Shown piece by piece: positions 12,761 through 24,908 of a stretch of DNA of 64,000 bases. The position numbers and the translations under genes were made by a program. Each line of letters begins with the position of its first letter. The stretch's first letter is position 1. The notes beneath the pieces were generated by a model. That model did not search any database, had not been told where the DNA came from, and saw only the letters and a program-made list of their open reading frames with translations. Location of the stretch: NCBI RefSeq assembly GCF_000220395.1, contig NW_004086448.1, forward strand, positions 1-64,000, in the 5' to 3' direction. This stretch comes from Ichthyophthirius multifiliis (Eukaryota; Ciliophora; Oligohymenophorea; Hymenostomatida).

Positions 12761-13772
12761 AATTATACTATTTAGTTAAATGAAAATTGATTTTAACTTT
12801 TTATTAAAAAATTTTTTAAATATTTTATTTTATAATATAATTTATGTCTATTATTTTTAAAATAAAAATTTATAAAAGAAATATTATATAATATTAAAAG
12901 ATTTTTAGATTTAAAATTTATATAAAAAACAAATAAAGATATAAATATTTTTATAATTAAATATTAATATAAAAGTTAGTATTATTAAACTATAAGAGAA
13001 AATTAAATATAAATTTTAATAAATAATAAAAAATTTGATAAAGTTTAAATAAAAAAAAAAAATATTATAAATAAAAAAAAAAAATCTATTTAATTATATA
13101 TATAAATATATATATATCTATATATTTAATTATTTTAATATATTATTCATTTTTTATTTTATCTATTTGTATATAAAACTTTTATTATTATTATCTAATA
13201 TTTTTAACTTTATTTTTATCTTTTTTAAACAAAATTCACTTAAATCTTATTATAATTACACTTTAATTATAATTAAAAATTATTATTATTATAAAATAAT
13301 AATTAACAAAAACATTTGATAACATAAAGATTTAAAACATTTATTTTTATTTTTATAATTTTTTATTTTCCTATTATATATAATATATTTTCTTTAATTA
13401 TATTTTTTTTAATAAAAAAATTATTTAAAATTATTTATACTAATACTATATATTTATATATATTTAAAATGGATATAAACCTAATAAAATAACTTTATAA
13501 ATTAAAAACTAATTAAATTAATTTAATTCATCTTGTAATAATTAAACTATTTTTTAAAATTTTATATATTGTATGTCGAAAATTTAATGCTTTTTCTTAT
13601 ATAAAAAATTAACTCCTTTAAAAAAAAATTATAATAATAAAATCTATTATACATATATTTATAATTTATTATTTTATTCTTGAATTTTTTTTATAGATTA
13701 TATTATCTAATATATTACGTAATTATATATCTTATATTTTTTTTTAATACTGGAATAATATTATTTTAAAAA
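12761..13772. other. AT-rich region upstream of the channel pseudogene
   Basis: No gene recognised. It could include eroded S1-S3 sequence of the K+ channel remnant, but nothing aligns convincingly by eye. Confidence 0.45.
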
Positions 13773-14330
13773 ATGAGTTTTTGTAAAAGAAAATTATTTA
13801 TATTTAAGATTTCGTTTTAATAAAAAATTTCGCGACGGATTTTTGTTTCTAATATTTCTGTTCTTTTAGATTATTTTTTATCAAAAATAATTAAATATTA
13901 TTCTGCACTTTTTTTATACCTCTTTAATATTTAAAAGATCAAATAATTATTATTATTATAAGAAAATTGTTATAGAATATTTTAATCTAATAATAAAAAG
14001 ATTTTTTTAATAAAACTTTTATTAACTTTATATTTTATAGCCCGTATTTTCACTCTTATATGGGTATATTGCTATTGATAAAGATAATAACTCTTGATTA
14101 ATAAAAAATGAATTTTTTAATTAATTATAGTACATGCAGTATTGATTGACTTAATATATATTTAATTTTAAGATGATTACTGTTTTAGATATGGAGATTT
14201 TTTACTTTAAACTAAAAAAATATGTAATTTGTATTATTATTTGATAATTACTAATGATGTTTTTACTTATACAGTAAATTAAATTGGATGTATTAAATAA
14301 CGAATAAATAATATTGGAGAAAATAATAAT
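13773..14330 (+). pseudogene. Decayed CNG/EAG-type K+ channel (S4-S6 remnant)
   Basis: A 101-codon open stretch from ATG 13773 to TGA 14076-14078 ends in an S5-like segment, LYFIARIFTLIWVYCY. Downstream, pieces in shifted frames continue the channel in correct order. They include SWLIKNEF with TGA in the Trp place, YMQY plus a TGA at another position where Trp is common, MITV and then YGDF in another frame (the selectivity filter GYGD split by a small indel), and VFTYTVNQIG, the S6 signature of ciliate cyclic-nucleotide-gated K+ channels. The voltage-sensor half and the nucleotide-binding domain are absent or unrecognisable. The order and identity of the motifs make chance unlikely. At least two stops and one or two frame changes show it cannot make a channel. 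It was probably a plasma-membrane K+ channel of the large ciliate family. Confidence 0.7.
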
Positions 14331-14773
14331 AATTATTTAATAAGCTCTTAAAATTAATAAAAGCAAAAAAAAATATTAACATTATAAAAAATAATTATTT
14401 AATTTATATCTAATTAAAACTATAATCAAAAAATATATATGTATACATATAAATACATTTTAAATAAAAAATATTATATATAGCTAAATAATCTCAAAAT
14501 ATAATAATATTTAAAAAGAAATAAACTTTTTAAAATAAAAATAAAAAATACAAATGATATCAATAATAAAAATCCTTTAAAATAATATACTTAAATATAA
14601 AATATAAAATAAATATATATTAAATCTAAAATAAAGAAGAATAAAATAATTATTAAGTAAATTATAAATTTGACATTAAGAAAAAAACTTTATTTATATT
14701 GTTAAAACATTATGATTAAAGAAATAATCAAATAAAATTATTAGTATGTATATTAATTAATTATTAAAATATA

Positions 14774-14847
<74 letters not shown>

Positions 14848-14856
14848 AAAGCTATA
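14331..14856. other. AT-rich spacer with TA repeat
   Basis: Gene-free sequence with a long TA dinucleotide run at about 14780-14838, just beyond the 3' end of the next minus-strand gene. Confidence 0.6.
14780..14838 (+). repeat. TA dinucleotide microsatellite
   Basis: Near-perfect TA repeat about 60 bp long, in the 3' flank of a minus-strand gene. Confidence 0.9.
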
Positions 14857-16360
14857 TCACTGTTCTTAAATTAATTCTTATAATGTTTAAGTATTTTTTT
14901 TTTATAGTTAAATTTATTCGAATTCTTTTTCATTTTCTTCTTATATGCAAATATCTTCTAGTGAATAATCTTCATCATCATATAAAATATTTTCATTTTC
15001 TTACTTTTTAAAATAAGTATCAAATTTCTAAAAATTTTTTTTTTTTAATTATTATATATATTATTTTTAAAATTTACTAAATAAATTTTATATAGTTCCT
15101 CTTTTAATAAAATTTAATTCTTTATTTTTTCTTCTTCTAAAATTATTTTATAATCTTTACCAAGAGTCACATTTTAAATATTTAAAATCTATTAAAATTA
15201 TCCTTAAAAAAACTACATCCATTTAGTGTTAGTTTGAACATAAATTTGTAAATTCTTTTAAATTTTCTGTGCCATATTCACGCAAAATCCATCACATCCT
15301 TCATTTTTTACACAAAATTCCATAATAAACTCCAATATAGTTTCTAAATCTTCATCTACATTTACTAGATTTTCATTTTTAGTCAAAAAATTAAAATATT
15401 CAACATAAATACGCTCGATATATATCTATAATATATTATTTTAAGGATATTCCCTCAAAAAAAGAATCAAAACTTTCAAAAGACCACATTAAAAAATTTC
15501 CTTTATAAAATCTTCATCTCCAGTTTTCAAAATATGCCAAAAAAGTTCAATAATTTTTAAAATTCCTAAATTAAAACAGGATAAAGAATCCATAATTTTT
15601 CTCTAAATTTTTTTTATTTTTTCCAAAAAAATATCCTTTTCAACAAAAAACTATTTTTTCGGTTTTTAGGCTTTACGTAGGTTATAATAACTAAATAAAA
15701 TATTTAAAATATTAACACTAATTTAAATATCAGGACTCCTTTCTTATTCTAAAAAATCCAAAAAAATCAAAAGATTATTTTTTTTGTAAATCTAATTTTT
15801 TAATATCTTCAAATATTTGCTTTTTTTATCAATTAAAAGTTGTTAAAAAATGCCCTCTATTATAATATATACACTTTCTTTTTCAATTAAAGAGCCTCTA
15901 TTATATTTATATAGTACTTCTTGAAAGATATGCTTCCTAATATCACAAAAAGTATCTTCATTATTATTTTAACAACCTAATTTACTCAATATTTCAAATA
16001 TAATATTTGCGATAGATTTGTTTTAAATATTCTAAAGAAGATTTTATACTTATTCTTCTTTTAAATAGGAAAATAAAAAACCACAAGGTGTAATTAATGG
16101 TAATAACAATTATGAAAATACTTGACAAGAAATTTAGGAAAGATTAGGTTTTAAAACTTAAAAAATATTTTAAATTAAAAACGGATTTTAAAAATAAATT
16201 GAATGGATATCAGAAAGGTGTTTAAGAATTTTTAATGATGTTTTTTTCTGAGTTTAATATTCAGTAAACAATAAATCATGCATATATAAAATATATTAAG
16301 GATTTTTTTAAAAACTAAAATAAAATATAGATAAATATATATATATATATATATATATAA

Positions 16361-16405
<45 letters not shown>

Positions 16406-16514
16406 TATAAATATATCTATATATGTTTTGATAAATTTACAATTATGCAAATTATGTTGGATTTTAACTTATTTCTATTAACATAGCTTATATTTCAAAA
16501 CAATCATTTTCCAT
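14857..16514 (-). CDS. SAPS-like, PP6 regulatory-subunit family protein
   Basis: Exons 16514-16441, 16314-15078 and 15027-14857 join in phase to 493 aa; intron 1 (126 nt) holds a TA repeat. The protein is an all-helical, armadillo-like fold. Features that resemble the SAPS domain of PP6 regulatory subunits (yeast SAP, human PPP6R) are an early segment FLFSYLKEEQVQNLL followed by IANIIFEILSKLG, the middle part FWHILKTGDEDF and LFLREYPQNNIL, then ERIYVEY, and a later segment with NTKWMQFF before NVTLGKDY. The C-terminus is acidic, with DDEDYSLEDI. Such proteins bind and target the PP6/Sit4 phosphatase. The assignment rests on pattern recognition, so a different HEAT/ARM protein is possible. It follows 123 bp after the end of the upstream minus-strand gene. 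Confidence 0.5.
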
Positions 16515-16637
16515 ATTTTTTTAATATGTTTTTTATTTTTTTTACAAATATATAATATCAAATTTTTTATAATTATATTTATTAATTAATTTTAACTTTT
16601 TTATGTACAAAATTTATAGTAATTTTTTATATTTTAT

Positions 16638-17690
16638 TCAAATGATTGTTTCTTATAAGTTATATTCATAATTATTTGCCATATTTAATTCAAGTTCTTC
16701 TTCTAAATAATTTACCTTCATAATATCACATTTTGAAACATGCTATTTAAATTCTATTTCAAAATTATTATTGTTTTTGCTGGTAGAACTTAAAGGAGGT
16801 AATCTTAAAAATATATATACATATATACATATATACATATATATTTATATATTTATATATTTATATATATTTATTTATATTATATGTATTATTAATTTAT
16901 TTTAATTAAATAATTTTACTAACTTTAAAAAGACCACTCTTCTTCAGCATTTATAGCCATTAATTGAGAATATGAAACATCCTTTTTATTTTCTTATTTT
17001 TATTTATCATCATTTTTTAGTGAGCTTTTTAATTTCATACAAATCATTTAAGATAAATACTTTTATTATACTTATATATTTTAATTATTAATAAATAAAT
17101 ACTTCAATATTTGCTATTTTTTAATCCTCCTCTAATAGACTTAATTATTTTAAATAATCAATATATTCAAATAAATAGAAAATAACTCTTTTGATTTACT
17201 CTTAAATATCTATAGACTTACCATTAGAAGATTTACTATCTAAAGAAGAATCCCAACACTCTTCTTATTTTACAATGGAAGCGGATTTTTAATCTTTATT
17301 ATTGTTAAAATGATTATCGATTATATTTTTAGAGTTTACTTATATATATATTTAAGAATTTTATTTAATTTTTTAAATAAAAATATCCATATCTTATATT
17401 TTTTAATAAAAATCTTTTTCAATTTCTTTTATTTTTTTTTAATATTCTTCTTATTAATATTAAATTTCTTAATTATAATAATGCGTATTTTTTTCGATTT
17501 AATTCAAAGTTTCGAGCCATTCCTTTTTAGTTTTTTCAAGAAGTTTTGTTAAGAAATTTGTTTTAGTTTAATATTTTTATTTAATATTAAATATTTTATT
17601 TTTTTCAATTTCAAATTATATTTAATTAATTTCATTTTAAGCGTTTAAATTGTCAAATAATTACTCAAATTTTTCAAAATTCAACTTCAT
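16638..17690 (-). CDS. Coiled-coil protein of unknown function
   Basis: Exons 17690-17103, 17059-16920 and 16803-16638, joined in phase, give 297 aa. The first two thirds are charged helix rich in Lys, Glu and Gln (for example KKIKEIEKDFYQKIQDMDIF), then a short Cys/Trp/Ser segment (EECWDSSLDSKSSNGKS). The C-terminal part has MAINAEEEWSFQ and an acidic LEEELELN element. Intron 1 is only 43 nt and intron 2 (116 nt) contains ATATAC repeats. I do not recognise the family. Confidence 0.6.
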
Positions 17691-18252
17691 TTCTTTTTCT
17701 ATATTTTAACATTTTCTTTATAATGATTACATTGAATCTTCTCTTATTCTTAGCCATCCTTCTTAAATTTTAACACGCTAATTAAATATATATAAATATA
17801 AATATATATATATTTATATATTTATATATTTATATATTTATATATTTATATATTTATATATTTTTCATATGTTTTTTATAACATATTTATTAATATTTAT
17901 AATTATTATACTTTATCACTACTATATTTTTCCAAAAATTTTGATAATTTATTTATACTTTCTAAAGTCTACGATGTTTCAATTCTTAGGTTTTCTATTT
18001 ATTCGAAAAAAGATTATTATTATTATTGTTTTTGTTAATATTGTTTTTTCTACATTTTTTTTTATTTTTAATAATATAATAAAAAAGTATTTGTTTATTC
18101 TTTAAATTATATTGTTTAAATATTTTTTTATTTTTTTTAAATACATATTTCAATATTATTTTTAATAGTTTAATTATTTTTTTTTACGTTTTTATTTTAT
18201 ATGTTAACTTAAATATTATTAAAATAATTAAAAAACATAATTATTAATATAT
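17691..18252. other. AT-rich spacer
   Basis: Low-complexity sequence with ATATTT repeats (about 17800-17870) between two minus-strand genes. A 78-codon standard-code ORF on the plus strand is noise. Confidence 0.55.
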
Positions 18253-19284
18253 TCAATTTTTTTTATATTTTTTTATTTTTTTAGGTTCTATTATATCTTA
18301 TTCTTCTTCATCATCATTATGATTATCATCTATATCTTCATAATCTTCATTTATATCTTGATTACTATCATCAACATCTACATCATCATTTTCATTTATT
18401 AATCATCATCATTACCATCATCTTAATTTTAGATATCGTTCAATTCTTATTCAAGTGCAGATAATTCATCGTCGGAATTAATATTGGATTAGATAGTTTA
18501 TTAATCTTCTTCATTTTCTTCTTCTTCCTGTTAATATTATTATTCTTATTTATTTCTATTTTGTTATTTAAGTAATCTTTTTTATTCTTTTTCTCTTAGC
18601 TAGAAATTTATATGTTTTTATATTTTTTTGTTTTTATTAAAAAATTACTTTTTATTTTAATAATTTCTCCTTTTCTCTAACTCTTTTTTCTTAATCTTTT
18701 CTTCTTTTTTCTTTCTCAAGCTGTTTTTTGAAAACTTCCTTTCTTTATTTTTCTATTTCTTCTTCAGTTTTAACAATTCTTCTATTATAAACTACATTTC
18801 CTCTTAATAGACCTTCTTCGATTTTATAAAGTCTTAATTTTAATCTTGGTCCAGTTTCCTTTATAAATATAATTAATTTATATTCTTTTTTTTTTTTAAA
18901 TAAAAAATTTACATATAATCTTATTTAATATTATTTTTTAAATGTTTCATTAGATTTTAATTTTTATTAAATATCATTTTTGAATCAGGAAGTTCATCGA
19001 TTTCACTTTCACTCATTGCATTATTTTTTTGATTTACAAAATCAGCAAAGCTATTATATTTACTTAAATTTGGTACTTTTTTATCATTTCTTATGACTTT
19101 TTTCATCTTAAAATATTAAATATTTTATATTTATTAATTAAAAAAAAAAAACATTTCTATTCACTCCTGAAGGAACTAATTTTATTTAATAATGGCGCAT
19201 ATTTACTATGTCCTTTTCATCATCATAACTAAATAAAATAACTCTTTATAAAGTACTTAATTTAGTCTATTTTTTATTTTTTTC

Positions 19285-19330
<46 letters not shown>

Positions 19331-20142
19331 TATTTAATGTTTTTATTTACTTTTTTAAGTGATAAAGGAGGGAACATTGATTATATCATTTAAGCTGCTA
19401 TTTATTATTATGCTAAAGTAGGAGGATTTTTAACTTTATTTTAGTTTGGTTATTTATTAAATCCATTTAAAATAAGTATTGCTGGATTAAATTGTCTTGA
19501 AAAGTTTTTATTTCTTTTACTAGAATTTAATACATCACTTTTTTTTTTTAAAAAAAAAAAATATTATGATTTCAAATTTTTTTTTTTTTTTTACCTTTTA
19601 TTACAATATGATATTATTTTAAATGTAATAGTAGGTCCTTCAGGATTTTTAATAAATCTTATATAATTATCTATTTTTTTTTATATATATATAATTATGT
19701 TTATATTTTACGCTTTTCTGTTGATGTAATAATAACCATATGCGAAATTCCATAAACACTACTTGTGGCTATATAATCTTTAATTTTAGTTTTATCAGAT
19801 TCCTTTTTTTATTTATTTTATTTTTCATATATTTACTAGTTTACCTATAATTTATATCCTGTATAAGGATACATTATTTCCCTATAATCAGTTACTATTT
19901 ATCTTAAGTCTTTACTTACTTTTCCTCTTTTAAATACAAAAGCTTTTATGTTTTTATATATATTTATATTTCAATCTATTTTTTTTACACTTTGGAATCT
20001 AGCCTATTACAGGATCACCTTCTGGCCCATATTCTTTATGAGTTCTTGCTTTTTCTATTATTTTAATTTATATAAGATTCCAATAAAAGAAAAATAAAGA
20101 AAGAAATTAAAAAACGTACTCTTTTCCTCCTATTTTCGGCAT
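18253..20142 (-). CDS. SSF1: SSF1/Peter Pan ribosome-biogenesis factor (Brix domain)
   Basis: About ten exons: 20142-20120, 20044-19989, 19942-19845, 19802-19712, 19670-19595, 19519-19351, 19266-19153, 19106-18913, 18858-18649, then an acidic tail to 18253. Sequence order matches Ssf1/PPAN throughout: THKEYGPEG then IPKSFVFKRG, LRQIVTDYREIMYPYTG, NPEGPTITFKI, PAILILNGFN, MFPPL, RHYQIKLVPSG, VPNLSKYNSFADF, GPRLKLRLYKIEEG, then Lys/Glu-rich and Asp/Glu-rich tails. Ssf1 acts in the nucleolus in assembly of the 27S pre-rRNA particle. Two junctions are imperfect: exon 8 to 9 is out by one base, and the acidic tail changes frame near 18395-18400. Intron 6 holds a TA repeat. Identity is secure; the exact C-terminus is not. 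Confidence 0.88.
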
Positions 20143-20299
20143 TTTTATTATTTTATTTTTTTAATTAATTGCAATTTTTATACTACTAATTATATATATA
20201 CTTTTATATTTTTTTTTAATCAATAAAAAACTAAAATTATAAAAAAATAAATAAATTTCTACTTAAAAATAAAATAATATTTTTTTAAATAATTCTTTA

Positions 20300-22037
20300 T
20301 CATAAAAACTATATAGACTATGAGTATATAATTCCTTTCTAAATCCTATTATAATTTTTAATTCTAATTAAAATTACCTAATGTTCTCTCGGTTTAAGTA
20401 AAAACTCCGCCCTATTTCCCTAAAACGGCTTCTTTAGTTTCATTCCATTCATCTACTTAAATTAGAACTCACATTTCATTTCTAAACTTGATAAATTTTC
20501 CGCCACAACATAAAAATACCCATCATCAGTTTAATTGAACATCGTCCAAGACCCATTCTTTTAGTATTTTTTTAGTTTTCAAGTTTTAATTATCTTTCGC
20601 ATGTTCAAAATAAGCTTCTTATAAAATAAAATTATTAGGCTTTTATATTTCTTAAAGCAATCCAGGCATATCTGCACCATAAGAACTTAAAGTAAAGCTA
20701 TTACAATCCTCATATTTCCACTAAACCTTCACAAAAATTATATAATCGCCTACTTCTAGAACCGCTTATTGACTTTCGGATGTCCAAACTTCCCTATCTG
20801 CTCCCTATTATCCCTCTACTATTGAAAAAGTACCATTTTTACTCTCAATTAATAATATAGTTACTGTCGAGTATTAAAAAGTTGCTTATTTTTCCTTAGG
20901 GTATTATCTTTTAGAAGTTTAATTTACTGTAATGAAATATTTTCCTTTTTAATTAACTTTAAATGCAAAAAACTTCCCTTTTTATTTCTAAATATTTACT
21001 AATATAGAAGAATATTTGAAATCATCAAAAATATAGCAAATTTATAAATTAGAAAAATACTTAATAAAATCTTCCCATTATATGAAAAAAGTGCCATCCC
21101 TTGAATTCTATACAAAGCCGATTTTCCTTTAATTTTCTTCATTTAATTTCATTAAGTCTTCATCATTATCGTTCCATTTTCCTTTCCATTCCCCGTCCCC
21201 CCATGGATTCCTTAATTTTAGTAATTTTACATCATTCCCTCCTATATCTAAATCATAAGCAGACAACAAAGAATACGCATGAGCCTTTACAATTCCCATT
21301 TTTTACAAATCATCATCATTAATTTCCGCTTTAGAACTACAAGTCATTGCAAAATTACTCTTTTCCGCATAAAGTAGCTTTTTCCAAACTAATTCAAGAT
21401 CATCAGACCCATCTAACCAAATAGTTTAAGTCGGAGCGCAAGTTAAATCATGCAGGCATTCTCTAGTTAACCCACTTTCAATATTATCGTATGATCCATA
21501 GAGTTTAGCCCAGGCTTTTTCTAGTATCATTACCCAAATTTCACCATCTACACCTCTAGTAAATGCTGGTTATTTTGTCGAATTTAAGCAAGGAATAAAC
21601 TAGTCTACTATAACTTCTTTCCAATAACCTTTATGACATATTTTTACACAATATACTCCGTGAGAATTCTCTATATGATGCGAAAAAAGTCTCTCGATTC
21701 TACTCGGAGTTTCTGCCAAAGAAGATAATGTGGATAAAAAATAACAATTTCCTAAAAATCCTTAACGAATATCATTTGGCTCGATTTTATCTTTGAATAA
21801 TTAACAATTTTCGTATTTGGCGATTTTAGAAGGATGTAACCATATTATTTTAGAATAATAAGGATTTTATTATAATTTTTAATCGTCTTTACATATTGAT
21901 TAAAAGGTAGGAGGAAATTAAGGGTCTTAGTATTCTTATGGTTAAGTAGATTCGTTTAGAGTCATTAGTAATTTTTGAAATTTAGAATTATAAAGGTTAC
22001 CGGATATATCAGAAGAGTTTATATTGGGAATAGACAT
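20300..22037 (-). CDS. Calpain-family cysteine protease
   Basis: One uninterrupted exon from ATG 22037 gives 503 aa up to tandem TGA at 20523-20528. The catalytic core is complete: DIRQGFLGNCYFLSTLSSLAE-like region with nucleophile Cys98, the His in VKAHAYSLL, and the Asn in LRNPWGDGEW. A C2-like beta domain follows. The reading +1 from the double stop continues as plausible protein (DDGYFYVVAEN, then NGMKL and FLLKPRE) to TGA at 20300. This is the rest of the same C2-like domain, so the given span includes it. Either a one-base frame break or real slippage is present. Calpains are Ca2+-regulated cytosolic proteases; no EF-hand is seen. In-frame TAA and TAG at Gln positions are frequent. Confidence 0.88.
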
Positions 22038-22321
22038 TTTTTATATATAGATTTTTTTTATTTATATACAATTCAACAGTTTTTTTATTTATATTCAATA
22101 TAACAGGTTATTTTTATTTTTATAAAATTAAACAGGTTTTTTTTTATTTATCTATCTATCTTTTTTTAAAAAAAAACAAAAAATTGTACAAAATATCTTT
22201 TAACTATTATATGATTGTAAATAGATTTTAGCAAACCAAAAATATATATGAAATAAATAAGATATTTATTTTATATAAATTTTACATTTATTAAATAAAA
22301 GTTATCAATATTTATTATATT

Positions 22322-23008
22322 TCAATATTATTTTTCTTTTGATTAATGTTTTTTATATTAATTATAATTTATCTAAATTAAATTAAAATATAAAAAAATT
22401 AGAAACAAAAAATAGAATATGAAAAATACTTGGAAAATCAAATAAGTATTATATAATTTATTTACAAACTATTTCTTCTTAAATAATTTATTCATATAAT
22501 AATTATCCTTTTGTTAAATTTTAATCATTTTTTACAAATTAACAATTTATAAGATTTATTATCTTAATAGTTATTAAAATTTCTCTAATTTTTTTTAACT
22601 AATAAATCCTTAATAGATTTTTATCTTCTTATTGAAATGTATCTTAATGTTCTTAGGCAATAATTTGATGTCTTTATACTTATTTTTTATCATTTTTATA
22701 GTAATTTTTAGGATATATTCCTCAATTTCGATTTATGGAGTTTTAAGGCAGGTTTTTTTATAAATATTATTATTTTTTTCTAATTTAGTATTATTTTTAT
22801 TTTCAGTTAACATTTTATTTTATGATTTTAATAATTCATTTTTGAATTTTGAATTTCTATTATGCATGGAATTTCCAATTTAATCGTCAAAATTCTGAAT
22901 ATTTTTATCATTAAGGTATTTGTATTATTTATTTTATTTTTATTTTCTTACGTGAGTTTAGCTTTTTTCTTTAAATTTCATTAAATAGAGCAAAATTGAA
23001 ATAATCAT
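22322..23008 (-). CDS. Lys-rich hypothetical protein
   Basis: Single open frame of 228 codons from ATG 23008 to TGA 22322-22324; an alternative start lies at 22981. It is rich in Lys, Asn, Ile and Gln with one more structured stretch (TCLKTPQIEIEEYILKI), and ends in a very hydrophobic segment of about 20 residues. That segment could be a membrane anchor or merely AT-driven composition. No family is recognised. The gaps to the calpain and JMJD7 genes are a few hundred bases. It may not be expressed. Confidence 0.4.
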
Positions 23009-23545
23009 TTTCAAAAAAAAACTATTTAAAAATTTTTCATTAGAATAAACTCTTTTTATTTTTATTAGTTTAATTTTTTATATATAAATATATTAAAAAA
23101 TTATTGAATTATGATATTATATTTAAAGAAGATATAATCTTTTTTTTAATTAATTGATTTTTTTGCTATAGAATATAAGAAAATTAGATTATTCTATTTT
23201 TGCGTATTAAACTAAGCAACAACAAAATTAATATAGAAACATGAAGAAGTAGAAATAAAATGAAAAAATAACATTAATACTTAAAGTTTCATTAATCTGT
23301 TTTCATTAAAAAAATAACAAACATAGATCATTTAATTATTTTAAATATGAAAAATATATAGTAATTTTAATATACATTAAAATTAATTTTTAATTAATTA
23401 AGAATAATATATAACATAAAATATAAGAATTAAATAATAAACTTTATATTTTAAATTTTTCTTTATTTTTCAAGTTTAGAAAAAAAAAAAATATATTTTA
23501 TTTTTAACTTTTTTTTTTTTTTTTTCTAAAAGAATTAGTTATACT

Positions 23546-24679
<1,134 letters not shown>

Positions 24680-24908
24680 TTTTATAGTCTATATTTAATT
24701 TTAGATTTATATAAAAAAAAATTATTTAATATAAATAAATATAATTTATAAATTAAACTTAATTAGATTTAAAATTTAGAAATATTATAATATAATAATA
24801 ATTTAAACATACAAACAAAATTGATTGATTTTTTATATTTTGATTTCAAAAAGGAATTGTTTTAATAATATAAAAAATTTAATTTATAAAATAAGCAATT
24901 ATTTAAAA

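Noticed and set aside
16232-16450. Ile/Tyr-rich 72-codon ORF on the minus strand
   Set aside because: It is a translation of the TA repeat in intron 1 of the SAPS-like gene.
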